Below are positions 37,337 to 45,621 of a stretch of 64,000 bases of DNA, piece by piece. Source of the DNA: Candidatus Kuenenia stuttgartensis (GTDB lineage Bacteria; Pseudomonadota; Alphaproteobacteria; SMXS01); the NCBI GenBank assembly GCA_943329845.2, contig CALQFM020000001.1:47498-111497 (forward strand). The letters run 5' to 3'. The translations under genes and the position numbers were made by a program. The notes beneath the pieces are model-generated. The model did no database searches. It worked only from the letters and a program-made list of their open reading frames with translations, and was not told the origin of the DNA. The number at the start of each line of letters is the position of its first letter. Within the stretch, counting starts at the first letter, position 1.

Positions 37337-37930
37337 TCAGATCTTCTTGGCTGGCGCCACGTCGTAGCCCGCCTTGCCCGCCGCGCCCGCGCCCGACTTG
37401 TCGTCGGCCGTCTTGTAGGTGATCTTGGTGTAATTGAGCGACAGGCTCTCCATGGGCCGGTCACCGCCCGATGAGGCGCCGCCCTGCGACGACAGGGAAT
37501 AGCTGCTGACCATCACGTTCTCGAGCTCGTAGGTCAGATATTCCTGCTGGCCGCCGCCGGCTTTCCTCACGGACAGGGTGGCCTTGGGGAAGTGCTTGCC
37601 CTGGGCGCAGGCCTGCACCAGCTTTGCCGACGAGGGATCATAGGACTTCGACACCGTGATCGCGCCGGGCCCCTGGGGCGGCGTCACCGGCGCACCCTGG
37701 GCCGCGCGGCCCGAGGCGGCGGCCCCGCCGAATCGCGGCGACGCCGGCTGGCTCGCACCGAACGACCAGGACAGGACCTCGATCTCGCCCCGGCGGTCGG
37801 CGTCGGCGCTCTCGCCCGGGATGCCCTCAATCTTCAGGTAGATGTCCGCCGCCGCCATAGCGGGCGCGGCCATAACGCAACTCGCAGCCAGGGCGAACAA
37901 CCCTGCCACGCCGATTTTCGACAACGTCAT
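37337..37930 (-). CDS. Hcp-like tube protein with an N-terminal Sec signal peptide
   Basis: A 197-residue protein with a clear signal peptide (VAGLFALAASCVMAAPAMAA) followed by DIYLKIEGIPGESADADRRGEIEVLSWSFGA, the start of the Hcp fold, and later TVSKSYDPSSAKLVQACAQGKHFPKATLSVRKAG and LENVMVSSYSLSSQG. Classical type VI Hcp has no signal peptide and sits among T6SS genes; here no T6SS gene is present and the neighbour is CsgG-like. A secreted Hcp-derived protein, perhaps a surface or matrix subunit, is inferred. Confidence 0.82.
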   Translation of the reverse strand: MTLSKIGVAGLFALAASCVMAAPAMAAADIYLKIEGIPGESADADRRGEIEVLSWSFGASQPASPRFGGAAASGRAAQGAPVTPPQGPGAITVSKSYDPSSAKLVQACAQGKHFPKATLSVRKAGGGQQEYLTYELENVMVSSYSLSSQGGASSGGDRPMESLSLNYTKITYKTADDKSGAGAAGKAGYDVAPAKKI

Positions 37931-38029
37931 GATTCATCTCCCCTCATCCATCGGTCCGTGGATCGCCGAGGACCGAACAAATATTACCACTTCGTGAAGG
38001 CGAGAGAAAGAATGTTGCGCGACAGCGAT

Positions 38030-38833
38030 CTAGCCGTTGAGTGCCTTCAGCGCTGCCTCGTGCACCCGCCGGTCGCCGGCAGCGAGGATCCGGCCCGCCT
38101 TCCACGCCGGCTCGCCTTCCCAGTTGGTGACGATGCCGCCCGCCTGCTCGATGATGGGAATCAGGGCGTGGATGTCATAGGGCTGCATTTTCGCCTCGAC
38201 GACGAGGTCCACCAGCCCGTGCGCCAGCATGCAATAGGCGTAGCAGTCGCCGCCGAACCGGCGCAGCTTTACCTGCCTTTCCACCCTCTGGAAGGCGGGC
38301 CAGTCCACCTCGGGCTCGAACATGTCGGGCGTGGTCGCGTAGAGCACCGCGTCTTCCAGCCGGGCGCAGGGCCGGACCTTGAGGCGAAGAGCGCCCAGGA
38401 ACGCGCCGTCCGGGCCGCCGGTGAAGCGCTCTCCGGTCACCGGCTGGTCCATGATGCCCACGACCGGTCGGCCATATTCCGCAAGCCCGATCAGCGTGCC
38501 CCAGGTGGGAAAGCCGCCGATGAACGAGCGCGTGCCGTCGAGCGGGTCGAGAACCCAGGTGAACCGCTCGCCCCATTCGGCGCCGTGCTCCTCGCCATAG
38601 ACGGCGTGGTCCGGATAGCGGGCGGCGATCAGCGCGCGCATGGCCGCCTCCGCGTCGCGGTCGGCGGCGGTCACCGGATCGAAGTCGGCGGGGCGCTTGT
38701 TGTCGATGGCGCCGACCGCCCGGAACAGCGGCCTGATGACCGCGCCGGCGGCGTCCGCCAGGGTGTGCGCGAAGGCAAGCAGCTCGCGCGCCTCGGCGTC
38801 GCTCAGACGCTGTTTGCCGTCGGTGCCAGCCAC
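38030..38833 (-). CDS. hisN: histidinol-phosphatase, IMPase type
   Basis: A 267-residue inositol-monophosphatase-fold enzyme: DPVTAADRDAEAAMRALI, YGEEHGAEWGERFTWVLDPLDGTRSFIGGFPTWGTLIGL and QPYDIHALIPIIEQAGG. These sub-family residues match HisN, which removes phosphate from L-histidinol phosphate in histidine synthesis in actinobacteria and alphaproteobacteria. General IMPase activity is an alternative. Divergent from the oxidase gene. Confidence 0.85.
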   Translation of the reverse strand: MAGTDGKQRLSDAEARELLAFAHTLADAAGAVIRPLFRAVGAIDNKRPADFDPVTAADRDAEAAMRALIAARYPDHAVYGEEHGAEWGERFTWVLDPLDGTRSFIGGFPTWGTLIGLAEYGRPVVGIMDQPVTGERFTGGPDGAFLGALRLKVRPCARLEDAVLYATTPDMFEPEVDWPAFQRVERQVKLRRFGGDCYAYCMLAHGLVDLVVEAKMQPYDIHALIPIIEQAGGIVTNWEGEPAWKAGRILAAGDRRVHEAALKALNG

Positions 38834-38903
38834 GGATTTCCCCTTGCGTGCGATGTTTGGCTGCCTAGGTTAGGCACTCCGTTCCAACAGGGGAAGCACC
38901 CAA

Positions 38904-40031
38904 GTGGCTGCCCGCGACTGCGACTTCCTGATCATCGGCGCCGGCATCGCCGGCGCGAGCGCCGGCTATTTCCTCAGCCGCCATGGCAGCGTGGCGCTGC
39001 TGGAGCGGGAAAGCGCGCCCGGCTACCACACCACGGGCCGGTCGGCGGCGTTCTACGCGCCGTCCTATGGCGGCGCCAGCATCAGGCCTCTGACCATCGC
39101 CTCGGGCCCGTTCCTGCGGCTACCGCCCGAAGGCTTCAGCGACACGCGATTGCTGACCGACCGCGGCGCACTCTACATCGCACGCCAGGACCAGTTTCCG
39201 GCGCTCGACGCCTTCGAGGCGGCGCTTCGCGTCTTCGAGCCCGACATCCTCCGCATGGACGGGGCGCAGGCACGCGAGATGTGCGGCGTGCTGCGCGAGG
39301 ACTACGTCGCCTCCGCGCTGTTCGAGCCCGAATGTGCCGACCTGGACGTCAACGCCGTGCACCAGGGTTTCCTGCGCGGCCTGCGCCACCAGGGCGGCAG
39401 CGTGGTCACCGACGCCACCGCCCTGTCCATCGTCCGGACCGGCGGCAAATGGGTCGTCGAGACGCCGTCCGGTGGGTGGAGCGCGCCGGTGCTGGTCAAC
39501 GCGGCAGGCGCCTGGGCCGACCAGGTGGCGCAGCTCGCCGGGCTGAAGCCCATCGGCATGCGCCCGCTGCGGCGGACCATCGTCATCCTGCCGCCGCCGC
39601 CGCTCTATTCGCCGCACTGGCCCGTCGTGCTCGACGTGGACGACCAGTTCTACTTCAAGCCGGAATCGGGGCGCATCCTCGCCTCGCCCGCCGACGAGAC
39701 GCCCAGCGACCCGGTCGACGCCCAGCCCGAGGAAATCGACGTCGCCATCGCCGTCGACCGCATCCAGCGGGCGGCCGACATCCCGGTGCGCCACATCGAC
39801 AACAAGTGGGCCGGCCTGCGCACCTTCTCGCCGGACCGCACGCCGGTCGTCGGCTTCGACAACCAGGGGCCCGGCTTCTTCTGGTTCGTGGGCCAGGGCG
39901 GCTACGGCATCCAGACCGCGCCGATGATGGGCCGGCTGGCGGAGAGCCTGATCGTCGACCGCAGGATGCCCGAGGAGCTGGACGGCTTCGGCGTCAGCGC
40001 CGCCACCTACGACCCCGACCGCTTCGACTGA
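38904..40031 (+). CDS. dauA: FAD-dependent D-amino acid (D-arginine type) dehydrogenase
   Basis: A 375-residue DAO-family flavoenzyme. The dinucleotide fold is IIGAGIAGASAGYFLS, followed by YHTTGRSAAFYAPSYGGASIRPLT, DVNAVHQGFLRG, VNAAGAWADQVAQLAG and the C-terminal FFWFVGQGGYGIQTAPMMG. This set closely follows catabolic D-arginine dehydrogenase DauA, which deaminates D-amino acids to 2-oxo acids. The gene starts GTG at 38904. The exact substrate is not certain. It is 10 bases from the next oxidoreductase. Confidence 0.83.
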   Translation: MAARDCDFLIIGAGIAGASAGYFLSRHGSVALLERESAPGYHTTGRSAAFYAPSYGGASIRPLTIASGPFLRLPPEGFSDTRLLTDRGALYIARQDQFPALDAFEAALRVFEPDILRMDGAQAREMCGVLREDYVASALFEPECADLDVNAVHQGFLRGLRHQGGSVVTDATALSIVRTGGKWVVETPSGGWSAPVLVNAAGAWADQVAQLAGLKPIGMRPLRRTIVILPPPPLYSPHWPVVLDVDDQFYFKPESGRILASPADETPSDPVDAQPEEIDVAIAVDRIQRAADIPVRHIDNKWAGLRTFSPDRTPVVGFDNQGPGFFWFVGQGGYGIQTAPMMGRLAESLIVDRRMPEELDGFGVSAATYDPDRFD

Positions 40032-40041
40032 GGAAAAGCGT

Positions 40042-41013
40042 ATGAAAGCCATCATGTGCCGCGAGTTCGGCGACCTGTCCGTCCTGAAGCTGGAGGAGGT
40101 GCCCGATCCCGTCGCCGCGCCGGGCCAGGCGCTGGTGCGCATCCGCGCCTGCGGCATCAACTTCGCCGACAGCATCATGGCGGCGGGCAAATACCAGAAC
40201 CAGCCGGCCCTGCCGTTCATCCCCGGCTCGGAGATCGCCGGCGAGATCGTCGCCCTGGGCGAGGGCGTCGGACAGTTCGCCGTGGGCGACCGGGTGATGG
40301 GCCTGACCGGCGGCGGCTATGCCGAGCTGGCGGCGGTGGACGCCGATCGGCTGACGAAACTTCCCGATGGCCTTGGCTACGAGCAGGCGGCCAGTTTCGC
40401 GGTCACCTACGGCACCAGCCATGTGGCGCTGGCGCACCGCGCGCGGTTGAAGCCCGGCGAAACCCTGCTGGTGCACGGCGCGGCAGGCGGCGTCGGCCTG
40501 ACCGCGGTCGAGCTCGGCAAGATCATGGGCGCGCGGATCATCGCCACCGCGGGCGGGCCGGACAAGCTGGAGATCGCCCGCGCCGCCGGCGCCGACGAGG
40601 CCATCGACTACCTGGCCCAGGACATCCGCGACCGGGTAAAGGCGCTGACCGGCGGAAAGGGCGCCGACGTGATCTACGATCCGGTGGGCGGCGACGTGTT
40701 CGACGCCTCGCTGCGCTGCGTCGCCTTCGAAGGCCGCATCCTGGTGATCGGCTTCGCCGGCGGACGGGTGCCGCAGATCCCGGCCAACCATGTGATGGTC
40801 AAGAACGTCGACATCATCGGGGTCAACCGTCCCGCCTATGACGTGCTGGCGCCGGAGGTGTCGCGGCGCAGCCAGGAACAGCTGCTGGAATGGCTGGCGG
40901 CCGGGCGCATCAGGCCGCTGGTCTCGAAAACCTTTCCGCTCGAGCGGGCAGTCGAAGGCCTGGAATCGGTGGTGACCCGCAAGTCCACCGGCAAGGTCGT
41001 GATCACGCCCTGA
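40042..41013 (+). CDS. zinc-independent NADPH:quinone oxidoreductase family protein
   Basis: A 323-residue medium-chain reductase: N-terminal GroES-like domain (MKAIMCREFGDLSVLKLEEVPDP, GINFADSIMAAGKYQ), cofactor domain with VHGAAGGVGLTAVELGK, and GADVIYDPVGGDVFDASLRC. Zinc-binding cysteines are absent, as in the QOR branch. It probably reduces quinones or enoyl substrates with NADPH. Likely in one transcript with the upstream oxidase. Confidence 0.92.
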   Translation: MKAIMCREFGDLSVLKLEEVPDPVAAPGQALVRIRACGINFADSIMAAGKYQNQPALPFIPGSEIAGEIVALGEGVGQFAVGDRVMGLTGGGYAELAAVDADRLTKLPDGLGYEQAASFAVTYGTSHVALAHRARLKPGETLLVHGAAGGVGLTAVELGKIMGARIIATAGGPDKLEIARAAGADEAIDYLAQDIRDRVKALTGGKGADVIYDPVGGDVFDASLRCVAFEGRILVIGFAGGRVPQIPANHVMVKNVDIIGVNRPAYDVLAPEVSRRSQEQLLEWLAAGRIRPLVSKTFPLERAVEGLESVVTRKSTGKVVITP

Positions 41014-41097
41014 GCCAACTCACGGTAGCAGGGTAATAGTTGTTTCCCGCGAATCCGGCCTGTAACCCATTGTTCACGAAAGATTTCCCGAAATGCC

Positions 41098-41125
41098 TTG
41101 ATTCACGGCCGGGGAGTCCTAAAAT
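41098..41125 (+). promoter_or_regulatory. sigma70-type promoter of the mmgR sRNA
   Basis: TTGATT at 41098-41103 and TAAAAT at 41120-41125 are separated by 16 bases, close to consensus for a housekeeping promoter and notable in this GC-rich sequence. Transcription would begin near 41132. Confidence 0.7.
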
Positions 41126-41131
41126 CAGGCC

Positions 41132-41231
41132 TGTACCTTCGGCCGCGTTTCTCGCGAGAAGGTACTGCCCTTCGTGGGCGTTTCCTCCCTAAACTTGGGC
41201 CACTTCAGGCAACTGGAGTGGCTCTTTTTTT
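41132..41231 (+). ncRNA. mmgR: MmgR / alpha-r8 family trans-encoded small RNA
   Basis: The sequence has the defining marks of the alphaproteobacterial alpha-r8 sRNA family: the invariant 10-mer TTTCCTCCCT (41181-41190), predicted unpaired between a short 5' hairpin (GCCC-TTCGT-GGGC, 41167-41179) and a Rho-independent terminator (41199-41231). The published family is physically linked to an N-formylglutamate amidohydrolase gene, and exactly that gene follows here at 41304-42230, convergent. In Sinorhizobium meliloti MmgR limits polyhydroxybutyrate accumulation and works with Hfq. The CCUCC core can pair with ribosome binding sites. The 5' end is inferred from the promoter and could be further downstream (the S. 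meliloti RNA is about 77 nt). Confidence 0.92.
41199..41231 (+). terminator. Rho-independent terminator of mmgR
   Basis: Stem GCCACTTCAG (41199-41208), loop GCAA, stem CTGGAGTGGC (41213-41222) with one U-G pair, then TCTTTTTTT. The long U-run is typical for an Hfq-bound sRNA. Confidence 0.93.
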
Positions 41232-41303
41232 GGTCGCCCGGCGCACAAACGCCGGCCTCGGGCAAGTGTTCCGCCGCCGTAAGGATTTTCGATCAATCCC
41301 GGA

Positions 41304-42230
41304 TCAAGCGGCCTTGAGCAGATCCAGCGGCAGGGCGGCCAGCGCCAGGATCAGCGCGCTCATGGCGTCGCGCAGCGGCCCGAAGCCGTCGCTGCGCCCG
41401 ATGGTGGCCTCGTCCATGTAGAGCGCCCGGTTGATCTCGATCTGCAGCGCGTGGCGGCCTTCGCGCGGCACGCCGTAATGCCGGGTGTTGAAGCCGCCGG
41501 AATAGGGATCGTTGCGGACCACCCGGTAGCCTTGCGCGGCGAGCGCCTGCTGCGCCACGGCCATCACCTCGCCGTGGCAACTCCTTCCGTAGCGGTCGCC
41601 GAGGATGAAGTCAGGCACGGCCGCCCCGGCACTCTTCAACGGCATGTCACCCCACGAGCCGCCGACCGACGGCATGGAATGGCAGTCGACCAGCACCGCG
41701 CAGCCGAACTGGGCATGGGTGCGGTCGAGCAGGCGCGACAGCGCCTGGTGGTAGGGCTTGTAGACCGCCGACACCCGTCGCTCGGCCTCGGCAAACGGCA
41801 TGCGACCGTGATAGATGGCGGTACCGCTCGCCACCACGCGGGCAATGGTGCCCAGCCCCGCGGCGACGCGGCCGGAGCGGGCGTTGACGAATTCGGGCAG
41901 CGGCCCGTCGAACATCTCCGGGTCCAGCTCCCACGCCTCGCGGTTCACGTCCAGATAGGCTCGGGCATAGGTGGCCTGGATCAGCGGCGCGCCGAGATGG
42001 GGCGCGGCGCCGAACAGCTCGTCCACATAGGCGTCCTCGGACGCGCGCAGCGTGTGCGGGTCGAGACGGGACGACGTGACGAAATCCTCCGGGTAGTAGC
42101 GGCCGCTGTGCGGCGACGAAAACACCAGCGCCGCCGTCTGGCGCGCCGGCTCGGTCACCAGGCACGCAGGCGGTCCGGCATCCGTGCCGGGCGCGGCTTG
42201 GGCTTTCAGTGCGGGTTCGCTGGGGATCAT
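41304..42230 (-). CDS. N-formylglutamate amidohydrolase
   Basis: A 308-residue zinc hydrolase of the HutG/NFGAH family: FSSPHSGRYYPEDFV (metal-binding His), ASEDAYVDELF, AYLDVNREAWELDPEMF, VDCHSMPSVGG and LQIEINRALYM. It cleaves N-formyl-L-glutamate to formate and glutamate, the last step of one histidine degradation route, although no hut genes are nearby. ATG at 42230 fits the family N-terminus; longer starts at 42278 or 42377 add unconserved sequence. Its association with mmgR is conserved across alphaproteobacteria. Confidence 0.92.
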   Translation of the reverse strand: MIPSEPALKAQAAPGTDAGPPACLVTEPARQTAALVFSSPHSGRYYPEDFVTSSRLDPHTLRASEDAYVDELFGAAPHLGAPLIQATYARAYLDVNREAWELDPEMFDGPLPEFVNARSGRVAAGLGTIARVVASGTAIYHGRMPFAEAERRVSAVYKPYHQALSRLLDRTHAQFGCAVLVDCHSMPSVGGSWGDMPLKSAGAAVPDFILGDRYGRSCHGEVMAVAQQALAAQGYRVVRNDPYSGGFNTRHYGVPREGRHALQIEINRALYMDEATIGRSDGFGPLRDAMSALILALAALPLDLLKAA

Positions 42231-42415
42231 CGTCCGATCATCTGGTGCCGGATGCGCCTCCGGCAAGGCGCTCCACATGGAAGTATGACGGATTTTGGTC
42301 CCGGGGCAACAAGCCGGACGCGAAACCGGCCGGGCGTCGCATTCCGGCAACAAAGGCCGGCAATACAGGTCTTGCACCGACGGACGTTTTGCTTATAGTC
42401 CGCGCCGATCCCGAG

Positions 42416-42490
42416 GGGCGCATAGCTCAGTGGTAGAGCACTACGTTGACATCGTAGGGGTCGCAAGTTCGAACCTTGCTGCGCCCACCA
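42416..42490 (+). tRNA. tRNA-Val (anticodon GAC)
   Basis: A 75-base tRNA including an encoded CCA end. Acceptor stem GGGCGCA pairs with TGCGCCC; the D-arm is GCTCAGTGGTAGAGC, the anticodon arm CTACGTTGACATCGTAG with anticodon GAC, and the T-arm contains GTTCGAACC. It reads toward the island, and its 3' half is the presumed integration target. Confidence 0.97.
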
Positions 42491-43150
42491 TTCCTCTCAA
42501 TAACTTAGCTCAAACACCGGCCTCGGCTGTGAGCTCCAGCAATCAAATAGCAATCGAGAGAAGCCATCTCGCCTGCTGCGGCGGCCTTTTGTTGATTGGA
42601 GAAGGTGTCATGAAGATGCGCCCCTCCACCCCCCAGTGTGGTCGAACCACCCTCCCATAAGCGCACGCCCGGCTCACGCCTCTTGATGAGAATTTTTTCA
42701 AAAAATTTTGATTTTCCAGGTCCTGCCGTACGGCTGTTGACGCTTGTCCCTCAACTAAAAATCCGCACGCCCAGCGTAACCATGTCCGAGCCGGTCACTT
42801 AACGTCCAAGACGGCTTCGTGCGCAGCTACCGGCGAACCGGCAGCTGCTAAGATAAAAGCGCGAAACGTCCAGAAGGGAATACCGGGCGGCGGGGAGCCG
42901 GCATCATGGACCCATCCCCAACCCTAGCCGAATTTCTTCGGGAGGTTGGCTTCCTAACGCACCATCCGATGCGCTGCGACGCCCGGTTGCGGCCGGCGAG
43001 ACTGTGAACGAGCCCAGTCTCTCTACGCCCGAAAGCGACTCCCGCCGCCGTGTATCAATTATCACCCTTGGGCGAGTGCGCGCCAGACGAAGCCAGGGAT
43101 CGCGATAAGGTATGCGGTGCGGTTATATTGGGCGCCACTAAGCGTGAAAT
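42491..43150. other. non-coding left edge of the island
   Basis: About 660 bases with no convincing gene. An A/T-only palindromic stretch (AATTTTTTCAAAAAATTTT, 42691-42709) stands out against the GC-rich background and could be a weak terminator or an integration-host-factor-type flexible site. No second copy of the tRNA end is visible here. Confidence 0.5.
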
Positions 43151-43414
43151 TTGATGGAAGCTGCGATGACCGCAAAGAGCTGGTTTGATATCGACCCGTC
43201 TGAACCATTGACGGCGAGCCAGGTGGAAGATCTGGAGCGGCTGTGGTCCCGCCATGGGGGGCTAATGGATGGCGATACCGCGTTCATTCCGGAAAGGCGG
43301 TTCTGGGAGTTCGCACGCGCGCTGGCACAGCAGGTCGCGTGGGACCTCCGCGCCGGCACTGCTGAGGAAGAAGGCGATCGTGCCTATCTCATATGGCTCG
43401 GAAAACGTCCGTAG
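43151..43414 (+). CDS. small hypothetical island protein
   Basis: An 87-residue ORF starting TTG at 43151 or, more likely, ATG at 43154 or 43166 (MTAKSWFDIDPSEPLTASQVEDLERLWSRHGG). It is Trp-rich and helical with a clean codon pattern. No family is recognised. It stands alone between long spacers (294 bases to the next gene). Confidence 0.5.
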   Translation: MMEAAMTAKSWFDIDPSEPLTASQVEDLERLWSRHGGLMDGDTAFIPERRFWEFARALAQQVAWDLRAGTAEEEGDRAYLIWLGKRP

Positions 43415-43708
43415 CGCGATGGCGGAGCTAGAGTCCCTTGATGAATTTTCGCAGATTGTCAGCTGTCCGATCCCTTTCGTGGTCGCTTGGCAGCACAGAA
43501 GGCGGGCATGACTACATCGTCGAGAATCCTGCTTTTTGGCATCAGCCGGAGTGCCCAAGCACGTGGCACGCCCTTTTTCGAAGGGCATGGAATTTTGATC
43601 ATGGCTTTGTCGCTCGTGCATGATGCTTAAGCTTGGCTTGAGCTAAACAATTGTTTTACTTGCATGTGATCTCGTTTTCGACGGGTTTTCGATCACCATC
43701 AAGCTCGA

Positions 43709-44299
43709 TTACCATTTGTGAAGCGGCGGGAATCTACCCCCACAGGAAGCCAACAGGTCATAGTACAACTGGCGGGCCTCGCGCTCGACCAAGCCCCAAT
43801 GATTGACTAGTTTCTTATAAGCGGCCTCGCGATTGTCGCGAAACGCCCGCACCGCAGTGCGCTCGTCGGTAATATCGACCTGGCGTTGGACCATGATGAC
43901 CCAGTAGACCGCGAGTGCGAGGTCGTCCGCTTCACCAAGGAACACGGCGCTCCTGAGCCACTCGTCGCTCATGTCGGCCAGACCTGAATGATAGTCGCGA
44001 AAGCGTCGAACCGAATGGTGAAGGCGCTTGGTATAGCGGTACTCGGCAAGGGCGCCCGCCAGCGCAATCTCCACCTCCACCAACGCCAGCACCATCCAGG
44101 CCCGCCACTCCAGGCTGTCCGCGCTGGCCTCTGGAGAGGGCGCAGGGAACGCCGGGTCGAGGTGGTCATATTCGACCCGTACCGCACCGTCCGCGCGAAC
44201 TTCGATGTCATGCACGGATCGGTCGTTTCCCCGCGCGACCGCTGCGCAGCCAGCAGCGTAGAGGCACGCCGCCCAGATCTCGTCACGACCGCCCTTCAT
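43709..44299 (-). CDS. hypothetical island protein
   Basis: A 196-residue protein: N-terminal KGGRDEIWAACLYAAGCAAVARGNDRSVHDIEVRADGAVRVEYD, a central long amphipathic helical part (VEIALAGALAEYRYTKRLHHSVRRFRDYHSG), and LAVYWVIMVQRQVDITDERTAVRAFRD. The layout (sheet, then helices) vaguely recalls small M41-type peptidase-like ORFs of mobile elements, but no HExxH zinc motif is present. Function unknown. Confidence 0.55.
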   Translation of the reverse strand: MKGGRDEIWAACLYAAGCAAVARGNDRSVHDIEVRADGAVRVEYDHLDPAFPAPSPEASADSLEWRAWMVLALVEVEIALAGALAEYRYTKRLHHSVRRFRDYHSGLADMSDEWLRSAVFLGEADDLALAVYWVIMVQRQVDITDERTAVRAFRDNREAAYKKLVNHWGLVEREARQLYYDLLASCGGRFPPLHKW

Positions 44300-44488
44300 C
44301 CCTTAGCCCCCTTGCCCCTGTAACCTCGCACCGCTCCATTGTCGGTAGCATCGACGTGGTCTAGGGTCGCCTGCACATACAGGATTGTGGCTGTACGTAA
44401 GACTCGGTGACAAGAGTGACCGTAGGCGCCCGGCTGCCCAAGGTTGCTGGACATCTGAAAATGGCCTAACACCTATACCACTGTCTCG

Positions 44489-45307
44489 ATGGAGGCTGCC
44501 TTCAATGCCAAGCAGATCAGGATCAATCTAGATCGTCTTCCATTTCCGGAAGTGACCAGCGTTTTCTCGGCAGAGTTCCGCCAAGTAGAAGCCGGATGGC
44601 AGCCCGTGGTATTGTCCACGGGCAAGCAGCGCACGGCCTTTTCTGCCAGCCATCTCTACGACCCCTTTCCTGAGATTATTGCCTGGCTGGAAGTGGTAGC
44701 CCGAGGAGGTGCCCGGCGGGTCAAGATCGACCTCGAAGGCGTCGACCTGTACCTATTGGCATCCGACGTGCCGGATCACCTGCTTGTGCGCATCACGGTT
44801 GCCTGGACGGAGAGCCAGTCGTCTGCACCTGTCGTCGACATGGACTTCGTCGCGCCGAGAAAAGAGTTCTGCCGCCGCTTCTATAGGGCGTTCCGAACTC
44901 ACGTCGAGAGCGACCGCTGGGATAGTCAGGAATGGGTTGCTTGCACGATGGAACGCGACGTGAGCCAACGCGGTCTGGAAATCTTACCTGAGGAACTGGC
45001 GTCGCTCGATGCCGCCACCCTCAATGAACTCCTATGGAAGCTATACCCATCGTACCATCTTTTATTTAGCAGCACTCCAGACCCCGGCACGCAGGTCGCG
45101 CGCTTCGCGCAGTATGCTCTTTCCGGAAAGCGTCCCCCCGACTTTATCGAAATTCCCACACCCCTTTTCTTTGTGCCGATAGAGTTCGATTTATGCACGG
45201 CCGAGGAGCGCACCGCAGAGATCCGGGAGTTATTGAGCGAGCAAGTCAACTCGTGGCACGGCACGGACCTGACGCTACTCCATTCCGCATTCCTGGATCG
45301 CCTTTGA
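44489..45307 (+). CDS. hypothetical island protein
   Basis: A 272-residue protein of unknown family. The first half is beta-rich (FPEVTSVFSAEFRQVEAGWQPVVLST, LEVVARGGARRVKIDLEGVDLYLLA), followed by a mixed region (DFVAPRKEFCRRFYRAFRTHVESDRWDSQEWVAC) and a C-terminal helical end. It resembles no domain I can name. Single gene with a 188-base upstream spacer; the following 314 bases (45308-45621) hold nothing convincing. Confidence 0.6.
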   Translation: MEAAFNAKQIRINLDRLPFPEVTSVFSAEFRQVEAGWQPVVLSTGKQRTAFSASHLYDPFPEIIAWLEVVARGGARRVKIDLEGVDLYLLASDVPDHLLVRITVAWTESQSSAPVVDMDFVAPRKEFCRRFYRAFRTHVESDRWDSQEWVACTMERDVSQRGLEILPEELASLDAATLNELLWKLYPSYHLLFSSTPDPGTQVARFAQYALSGKRPPDFIEIPTPLFFVPIEFDLCTAEERTAEIRELLSEQVNSWHGTDLTLLHSAFLDRL

Positions 45308-45621
45308 GCCCGGGGAGCTATCGAACAATCCGACTGATCGCCGAAAGCTGACGAACCCAACCCGGTGCCGCAAAGCCGGTGAATGACGTCGGGCGCCGCT
45401 GAAACTCATTGCTTCGACCCATCATAGCCTGGAGCTAAGCTAGGAAATCAGCCTCTCATTCAGGGGTGTAAATGCTTGTGACCGGCGAACGTAAGCCAGC
45501 GTCAATGTTGCCCGAAAGGGGACCGACTGCATTTAGGGTAGATGCGATCAGACCCGACGTTCGACGGGCAGTGTGGACTAGCGCGCTGGAGGCGCGCTCC
45601 ATCCTTTTGCCAAGGAAGCGA

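Noticed and set aside
37337..37930. A type VI secretion system
   Set aside because: Only the Hcp-like gene is present; it has a Sec signal peptide and no tssB, tssC, ClpV, VgrG or membrane-complex gene is in the window.
37592..40045. An 817-codon plus-strand frame covering hisN and part of the oxidase gene
   Set aside because: It is opposite or out of frame to Hcp-like, hisN and dauA-like genes, all of which have clear motifs.
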